From assembly GCA_937873655.1 (NCBI GenBank), contig CALMYQ010000219.1:1-44136 (forward strand): 44,136 bases of DNA. The letters run 5' to 3'. The notes beneath the pieces were generated by a model, which saw only the letters and a program-made list of their open reading frames with translations, was not told where the DNA came from and did no database searches. The position numbers and the translations under genes were made by a program. This DNA is from an uncultured Lewinella sp. Lineage in GTDB: Bacteria > Bacteroidota > Bacteroidia > Chitinophagales > Saprospiraceae. This document shows, piece by piece, positions 38,424-44,136 of this stretch (position 1 is its first letter; the number at the start of each line of letters is the position of its first letter).

Positions 38424-38915
38424 ATGAAATCCTTCCTCTTTTGCTGCCTGATGACGTTGATCCTGCTTCCCCTACAGGCACAGAAATCCTACGGCGACCT
38501 GTACCACCCCGAAGCGGATGCCCTGGCCGAAATAGACGGTGTGATCCAAAAGGCCGCCGCCGAAAACAAGCACGTGCTGCTCCAGGTCGGCGGCAATTGG
38601 TGCGTCTGGTGCTATCGCCTGCATGATTTTATCGAAAAGGACCAGGAGATCAAGGATTTTATCGAAGCCAATTTTGTCGCTTACCGCGTCAACTACAGCC
38701 GGGAGAATATGAACCTGCCGGTCCTGGAAAAATACGGCTATCCGCAGCGATTCGGCTTTCCGGTGCTGATCGTCCTGAACGCAAAAGGAGAACGGCTCCA
38801 CACCCAGGATACCGGGCTCCTCGAGAGCGGCGACGGGTATGACCAGCGGAAAGTCCTCCAGTTTTTTCAACAATGGTCACCCCCTGCGCTGGATCCTTCG
38901 AACTATGTCAAATAG
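38424..38915 (+). CDS. Thioredoxin-like periplasmic protein
   Basis: 163 residues. Signal peptide MKSFLFCCLMTLILLPLQAQ, then VLLQVGGNWCVWCYRLH, a thioredoxin-fold redox motif CxxC (Cys60, Cys63), and the cis-Pro region FGFPVLIVLNAKGE. It is close to the thioredoxin_7 group. It would make, break or monitor disulfides outside the cytoplasm. It appears monocistronic. Gap 38916-39251 has no gene I can support. Confidence 0.85.
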   Translation: MKSFLFCCLMTLILLPLQAQKSYGDLYHPEADALAEIDGVIQKAAAENKHVLLQVGGNWCVWCYRLHDFIEKDQEIKDFIEANFVAYRVNYSRENMNLPVLEKYGYPQRFGFPVLIVLNAKGERLHTQDTGLLESGDGYDQRKVLQFFQQWSPPALDPSNYVK

Positions 38916-39251
38916 GCGCCGCTAGCCATGGCAGCTCCATGATTTTTCAGCAGGAAGGTTGAAAAATTGCAGGATTTGGATGCCGAATTAAATTCTGCAA
39001 TCGGTTGCGCTGAAAAAATAATTCCATTGCGGTTTGTTTTTTCGCTTCATCCTTTCTAATTTTGCCCCTCAGAAACGACTTGAAAAAACGCTGTTACCCT
39101 AAAAAGCCTATCTGTTTTTGCTTCGAAAAGTCATCCGATAAAAACTTTACACTGCAACAGCCTTGCACAATGATGCTATCCCTTCCCATGAAGACAAGGA
39201 AAAAAGAGATATTGTAAAACTTTGTTTTCATTAACCAAACCTAAGCGATGT

Positions 39252-42200
39252 ATGAAACTTAAAGTCGACTATTTTTCGAAATGGTTGTTGGCGCTTTTGG
39301 CAGTTGCTCTCTGCAACTTTGCAATGGCCCAGCGTACCATTACCGGAACAGTGACTGATGCCTCGACCAAGGAGCCGCTTATCGGCGCCAACATCCTGGT
39401 CCTGGGCACCAGCTCCGGTACTGTGACGGACATTGACGGCAATTACTCACTCTCGGTGCCGGAAGGCTCCAACACCCTCGAAGTTTCTTATACGGGATAT
39501 TCCAGTCAGCGATTCGAGATCGGCACTCAGTCTGTTCTCAATATTACGCTTTCTGCCGGTGAGATACTGGACGAAATTGTTGTTGTGGGCTACGGTACCC
39601 AGAAATCCAAGGAGGTGACCAGTTCGATTACTTCCCTCAAAGCGGAAGATTTCAACAAGGGTAACCTCAGCAGCGCCTCCCAGTTGCTGCAGGGCAAGGT
39701 GGCCGGTCTGACCATCTCGCGCCCCGGCGGCAACCCCAACGGCAGCTTCACGCTCCGCTTGCGGGGGTTGGCTTCCTTCGGCGCCAACGCTTCTCCGCTG
39801 GTCATCATCGACGGCGTGCTGGGCGCGGATATCAATTCGGTTGACCCGAACGATATCGCTTCCATCGACGTACTGAAGGACGGCTCAGCTGCCGCTATCT
39901 ACGGTACGCGCGGCGGTGCGGGCGTTATCCTGATCACCACCAAAACCGGTGTTGCCGGCAAGACCAACGTGGATTACGAAGGCTTCGTTACAGCTGAATC
40001 GGTGGACAACTACACCCATACGCTGACCGCCGACGAATTCAGGAATTTCGCAGGCGGGCCCAACGGCACCATCAAAGGTACAGACCTCGGTTCCAGCACC
40101 GACTGGTTTGATGCGATCACCGAAACCGGCATCACCCAGGTACACTCCCTGTCCCTCTCCGGCGGCACCAAAGGCACCACCTATCGCGTATCCGCCAACT
40201 ACCGCGACGTCAAAGGCATCACCATCAATACGGGCTTCAAGCGCCTCAACGGCCGCTTCAACCTTCAGCAAAAAGCGCTGAACGACCGCCTGAAGATCGA
40301 TGCCAACTTTACGACAACCACCATCGATCAGGACTTCGGTTTCGATCAGGCGTTCCGCTACGCTACGATCTATAACCCGACCGCGCCGATCTACGGCTCC
40401 GGCGCTTCCTACGATATTTACGACGGTTACTATCAGCAGACCCTGTTCGACTACTACAACCCGGTAGCCATCCTCGAACAGAATACCAACCAGGGCGAAA
40501 CGCGCCAGTCCATCGCCAGCTTGCGGGGTACCTATTCCCTGCTGCCGGGCCTGGATGTCAGCGCCTTCTACTCCCAGGAGCGCAAGGATTTTGTCAGCCG
40601 CCAGTATTACGACAAGAACTCGTTCTACGTAGGCGCCGGCCCCAACGGTCTGGCTTCCCAACGTAACGACAAGAACCGCAACGAACTGTTCGAATTCACG
40701 GGGACCTATACCCTTGACCTTGGAACCACCGAAGTGAAACTGTTGGGCGGCTATTCCTACCAGGAATTCACCAACCTCGGTTTCGGATTGTCAGGCGGTA
40801 ATATTATCTCCGACGCCTTCCAGTTCAATAACTTCGGCGCCGCTCAGGACTTCAAGAACGGCGTAGGCTCCGTGTTCAGCTACCAGAACAACGACAAGAT
40901 CATCGCCTTCTTCGCAAGGGCCAACCTGAACTTCGGCGACGTATTCTTCGCTTCCGCCAGCTTGCGCCGCGAAGGCTCCTCTCAGTTCGGCGCCAACAAC
41001 AAATGGGGTACCTTCCCCGGCCTTAGCGCAGGTGTGAGCCTGACCAAACTGGTCGACCTTCCGGGCGTTGACAACCTGAAATTCCGCGTCGGCTTCGGCC
41101 AGACGGGCAACCGCCCGCCAGGCAGCTACATCTCGCTGCAGCGTTTCGGCCCCGGCGCCTCTTTCTACTACAACGGCGCTTATGTGCCCTCCTACGGCCC
41201 GGTTTCCAACCCGAACCCGGACCTGAAATGGGAAGTGAAGCAGGATATTAACGTCGGTGTCGACTTTGCGTTTGCCGACTTTAAAGTCACCGGCTCCGTC
41301 GATTACTTCAACATCTCTACCAAGGACCTGATCTTCGAACTGGGCGTACCGGTTCCGCCGAACCTCTTCGGTTCTACGCAATTGAACATCGGTGAGATCT
41401 CCAACTCAGGTCTTGAAGCTGTTGTCAACGTCAATATGTTGAAAAGCGAGAAACTGTCCTGGGACCTCAGCCTGAACGGCACCTATTACCTGGCCAGCGA
41501 ACTGAAGCAGTTCAACGAAGAAGCCGACGGCTCCCGCGACGTGGCTGTGATGGGTGCGCCCGGTCAGTCCGATATTCCCATCTCCAGGATCGAGGAAGGC
41601 AAGCCGCTGGGCCAGATCTGGGGTATTGAATACCTCGGGATCTCTCCGGAAGGCAACTGGATCTATGCCGACGTCAACGGCGACGGCGTAGCCGGCAGCA
41701 GCGACGACCGCAAAGTGATCGGCAACGGTTTGCCCAAATTCCAGATCGGCTTGAACAACACCTTCTCTTTCGGCAACTGGGACTTCAACTTCTTCCTGCG
41801 CGGAACGTTCGGCCACGATATCGTGAATACCTTCCGCGGTTTCTACGAAGCGCCGCAATCCATTTCTTCGTACAACCTCCCGGAAACCATCAGCGACGTC
41901 CAAACGTTGGCTGAAGCGCCCAAGTTCTCCAGCCTCCACGTTGAAAAAGGCGACTTTATAAAGCTCGATAACGCTACGCTGGGCTATTCGCTGAATTTGC
42001 CTGAGGGCGCTGCCTTCAACAAGATCCGGCTCTATTTGAACACCAACAACCTGTTCACCATTACCGGCTACTCGGGTGTTGACCCCGAAGTTCGTCTGAT
42101 CGACTCCGAAACCGGCAGCCCGCTTGCGCCCGGTATCGACCGTCGGGATACGTATTTCACGGCTCGCGCTGTCACCTTTGGTGTCCAGTTAGGATTCTGA
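39252..42200 (+). CDS. SusC/RagA-type TonB-dependent receptor
   Basis: 982 residues from the ATG at 39252, since the earlier frame has no good start and this ATG begins a signal peptide (MKLKVDYFSKWLLALLAVAL). Carboxypeptidase-regulatory-like domain (ITGTVTDASTKEPLIGANI), plug domain with VVVGYGTQKSKEVTSSI and VIIDGVLGADINSVDPNDIAS, IDVLKDGSAAAIYGTRGG, then a large beta-barrel. It imports a polymer fragment, peptide or complex ligand with SusD. No polysaccharide-degrading enzyme is within the window, so the substrate is not indicated. Confidence 0.95.
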   Translation: MKLKVDYFSKWLLALLAVALCNFAMAQRTITGTVTDASTKEPLIGANILVLGTSSGTVTDIDGNYSLSVPEGSNTLEVSYTGYSSQRFEIGTQSVLNITLSAGEILDEIVVVGYGTQKSKEVTSSITSLKAEDFNKGNLSSASQLLQGKVAGLTISRPGGNPNGSFTLRLRGLASFGANASPLVIIDGVLGADINSVDPNDIASIDVLKDGSAAAIYGTRGGAGVILITTKTGVAGKTNVDYEGFVTAESVDNYTHTLTADEFRNFAGGPNGTIKGTDLGSSTDWFDAITETGITQVHSLSLSGGTKGTTYRVSANYRDVKGITINTGFKRLNGRFNLQQKALNDRLKIDANFTTTTIDQDFGFDQAFRYATIYNPTAPIYGSGASYDIYDGYYQQTLFDYYNPVAILEQNTNQGETRQSIASLRGTYSLLPGLDVSAFYSQERKDFVSRQYYDKNSFYVGAGPNGLASQRNDKNRNELFEFTGTYTLDLGTTEVKLLGGYSYQEFTNLGFGLSGGNIISDAFQFNNFGAAQDFKNGVGSVFSYQNNDKIIAFFARANLNFGDVFFASASLRREGSSQFGANNKWGTFPGLSAGVSLTKLVDLPGVDNLKFRVGFGQTGNRPPGSYISLQRFGPGASFYYNGAYVPSYGPVSNPNPDLKWEVKQDINVGVDFAFADFKVTGSVDYFNISTKDLIFELGVPVPPNLFGSTQLNIGEISNSGLEAVVNVNMLKSEKLSWDLSLNGTYYLASELKQFNEEADGSRDVAVMGAPGQSDIPISRIEEGKPLGQIWGIEYLGISPEGNWIYADVNGDGVAGSSDDRKVIGNGLPKFQIGLNNTFSFGNWDFNFFLRGTFGHDIVNTFRGFYEAPQSISSYNLPETISDVQTLAEAPKFSSLHVEKGDFIKLDNATLGYSLNLPEGAAFNKIRLYLNTNNLFTITGYSGVDPEVRLIDSETGSPLAPGIDRRDTYFTARAVTFGVQLGF

Positions 42201-42222
42201 TAACAATTGAAAAAAATTAAAA

Positions 42223-43770
42223 ATGAAAAAATTACATAATCTAAAATACCTTTTCATTGCGGTATTGATACTGGGCTTCAATCAGTCCTGTACCAACCTG
42301 GATGAAGAGTTGTTTGATACCGTGACCGGTGACAACTTCTTCAAGACCGATGAAGAATTTATCGCCGCACTCGGCGCAGCCTATACCAGGCTGTACTCCA
42401 TCGGCAACCACGGCGGTTATATGTCTTCCAACGAAGTTGCTTCGGATGAAGCGCTGATCCCTCAGCGGGGGCAGGACTGGTTTGACGGCGGTGTCTGGCT
42501 GCGTCAACACCGGCATGAATACAACCTGGAAGAAGGCCAGTTGAACGGCTCCTGGGGTGACCTTTACGGCAGCGTCAGCACCTGCAACCGCCTGATCGCT
42601 CAGTTTGAGCAGCTGGCCAACCCCGCTACCGACCCGTTCATCGCCGAACTGAAGGTATTGCGCGGTTATTTCTACTGGCAGTTGCTGGATATGTTCGGCA
42701 ACATTCCGGTGATCACCAGCTTTGCCGATGCCGATCCCAACCCGCCTACGGTTGCCCGTAAGGACGTTTACAATTTCCTGGTGCAGGATCTGGAAAAGGA
42801 AGTGGCCAAACTGCCCAAAACGGTTGACGGTACCACCTACGGCCGCATGCAGTACTATGCAGGCAAGACCCTGCTGGCCAAGTTGTACCTCAATGCCGAA
42901 GTTTACACAGGCTCAGCCGAATGGGCTAAAGCCGAACAGGCTTGCGACGAGGTGATCAACTCCGGTGTCTACAGCCTGGAAAGCGACTACTTCACGAACT
43001 TCAATACCAACAACTCAGGGTCTTCCGAAAACATCCTGTCCGTTCCTTACGACGAGGTATTCGCCACCGGCTTCAACCTGCCGATGATGACCTTGCACTA
43101 TACCAGCCAGGCAACCTGGAACTTTACGGATCAGCCCTGGAACGGATGGTGCACCCTGAAGGAATTCTACAATTCCTACGACGATTCCGACAAGCGCAAA
43201 GGCGTTTGGGGCAGCCAGAAAGTACGCGGTAACTTCCTCGCAGGTCCGCAATACGCTTCTGACGGCGTAACCCGCCTGATCGACGACGGCGCCGAAGCCG
43301 CTGACCCGGACGGCAAGCCGGTAACCTTCACGCCTGAACTCAATGAACACTTCCCGAACGCCCTGCGCCAGGCCGGCGTGCGGATCGGCAAGTTCGAATT
43401 CAAGAACGGCGGTCGCCCCGACCTGAGCAACGACTTCCCGATCTTCCGTTATGCCGACGTACTGCTGATGAAAGCTGAAGCACAATGGCGTCAGAACGCA
43501 TCCAGCGCTACAGCCCTCGCACTGGTCAATCAGGTACGCGCCCGCGCAGGTGTGCCCGATTTCACAGAACTCACGGCTGACAACCTGCTCGCAGAACGCG
43601 GTCGTGAAATGTTCTATGAAAACCACCGCCGTACCGACCTGATCCGTTTCGGCCAGTACAATAAGGCCTGGGAATTCAAACCGGCTTCCCAGCCGTTCCG
43701 CAATATTTACCCGATCCCGAGGGCGCAGCTCGATGCCAACCCAAACCTGGCCCAGAACCCAGGGTATTGA
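42223..43770 (+). CDS. SusD/RagB-family outer-membrane lipoprotein
   Basis: 515 residues, 22 bp after SusC. N-terminal lipoprotein-type signal (AVLILGFNQSC, Cys at ~23). TPR-rich family features: DNFFKTDEEFIAALGAAY, LKVLRGYFYWQLLDMFGNIPVI, YYAGKTLLAKLYLNAEVY and a C-terminal ADVLLMKAEAQWR, LVNQVRARAG, LAERGREMFYENHRRTDLIRFG. It caps SusC and binds ligand at the cell surface. Confidence 0.95.
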   Translation: MKKLHNLKYLFIAVLILGFNQSCTNLDEELFDTVTGDNFFKTDEEFIAALGAAYTRLYSIGNHGGYMSSNEVASDEALIPQRGQDWFDGGVWLRQHRHEYNLEEGQLNGSWGDLYGSVSTCNRLIAQFEQLANPATDPFIAELKVLRGYFYWQLLDMFGNIPVITSFADADPNPPTVARKDVYNFLVQDLEKEVAKLPKTVDGTTYGRMQYYAGKTLLAKLYLNAEVYTGSAEWAKAEQACDEVINSGVYSLESDYFTNFNTNNSGSSENILSVPYDEVFATGFNLPMMTLHYTSQATWNFTDQPWNGWCTLKEFYNSYDDSDKRKGVWGSQKVRGNFLAGPQYASDGVTRLIDDGAEAADPDGKPVTFTPELNEHFPNALRQAGVRIGKFEFKNGGRPDLSNDFPIFRYADVLLMKAEAQWRQNASSATALALVNQVRARAGVPDFTELTADNLLAERGREMFYENHRRTDLIRFGQYNKAWEFKPASQPFRNIYPIPRAQLDANPNLAQNPGY

Positions 43771-43792
43771 GGTAGAGGATTTGAGGATGTGA

Positions 43793-43834
43793 GGATTCGA
43801 GGATTCGTGGCCTGTAAAAGGGACTCGAATCCTC
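43793..43834. repeat. Short inverted repeat after the susD gene
   Basis: ATTCGAGGATTCG pairs with CGAATCCTCGAAT across an 18-nt loop. It is surrounded by GAGGATTTGAGGATGTGAGGATT direct words. There is no T-run, so its role is uncertain. Confidence 0.6.
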
Positions 43835-43928
43835 GAATAACCAAATCTTCGCCTCCTCCAATAAAGGAGTCGCCCGCCCAAACCGGACTACCTCATGCGG
43901 TCAAGGACGCGGGTAATTTCGCGATTAT

Positions 43929-43970
43929 GCGTAAAATGGCAAGTGTCTCCGGTCGCTTGCCATTTTATGC
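43929..43970 (+). terminator. Probable bidirectional terminator
   Basis: Perfect 11-bp inverted repeat AAAATGGCAAG/CTTGCCATTTT (43933-43943 and 43956-43966), A-rich on one side and T-rich on the other. It is about 160 bp after the susD stop. Confidence 0.75.
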
Positions 43971-43983
43971 TTAAATTCGAAAA

Positions 43984-44136
43984 CTCCACCCATAACACCC
44001 GAGCGCCCTAAGTGGTCCACCCCCAAAAAACACCTAAGTGCCCTTAGTGCCCTTAGTGCCCTGAGTGCCCTTAGTGCCCTAAGTGGTCCACCCCCCAAAA
44101 CACCTGAGTGCCCTTAGTGTCCTGAGTGGTCCACCC
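43984..44136. repeat. AGTGCCCTTA / AGTGGTCCACCCC repeat array (runs off the window)
   Basis: Many 10-bp units AGTGCCCTTA, with variants, broken by AGTGGTCCACCCCCCAAAA-type stretches. The array continues to the end of the window, so its full length is unknown. No coding sense is seen. Confidence 0.85.

Noticed and set aside
43789..43974. 61-residue open frame after susD
   Set aside because: Overlaps the inverted repeat and the terminator; repeat-derived.

Overview
The window looks like a chromosomal segment of a Bacteroidota bacterium, most likely Saprospirales-like. This is inferred from gene content and style, not from a marker search. Supporting signs are proteins with C-terminal type IX secretion (T9SS) sorting domains, a SusC/SusD pair, several TAnnTTTG -7 promoter boxes, almost no Shine-Dalgarno sites, and many short heptamer or decamer repeat arrays between genes. 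Most of the window is GC-rich; an AT-rich block covers roughly 430-2610.

Layout. 1-2970: two secreted T9SS-type proteins. 2971-8192: repeat-rich DNA with housekeeping and small genes (Nfu scaffold, secreted protein, truA, a toxin-antitoxin pair with a broken toxin, adk, an alpha/beta hydrolase). 8211-24215, minus strand: a probable operon of 16 genes that reads as a biosynthetic cluster. 24534-26640, plus strand: a divergent two-gene ABC exporter. 26654-28926, minus strand: a small second group with a degenerate ketosynthase, a 163-residue protein of unknown function and three short peptides. 29161-38915: a helical-repeat protein, der, an HlyD-type adaptor, a membrane protein, a SulP transporter, kdsA, a small secreted protein and a thioredoxin-like protein. 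39252-43770: a SusC/SusD pair. The end is terminator plus repeats.

The item of most interest is the 8.2-28.9 kb region. Three short homologous peptides at 17478-18212, not found by a standard minimum-length ORF scan, sit between an acyl carrier protein and an M50-type membrane protease. Each has a nearly invariant leader ending in Ala-Arg-Cys and a divergent tail. The next two genes are that protease and an arginase-family enzyme, and each carries an N-terminal domain that looks PqqD-like, the type of domain that binds RiPP leader peptides. The rest of the operon encodes a type II fatty acid/polyketide set: ketosynthase, chain-length-factor-like ketosynthase, ketoreductase, dehydratase, ACP, phosphopantetheinyl transferase, AMP-ligase and an LpxL-like acyltransferase. 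It also encodes a TonB-dependent receptor, two paralogous periplasmic proteins and an outer-membrane barrel.

My working model is a ribosomal lipopeptide pathway. The arginase would convert a precursor Arg to ornithine, the type II synthase would build an acyl or polyene chain, the acyltransferase would join the two, the M50 protease would release the product, and the ABC and outer-membrane proteins would move it. The gene content is seen in the sequence; the chemistry is inference.
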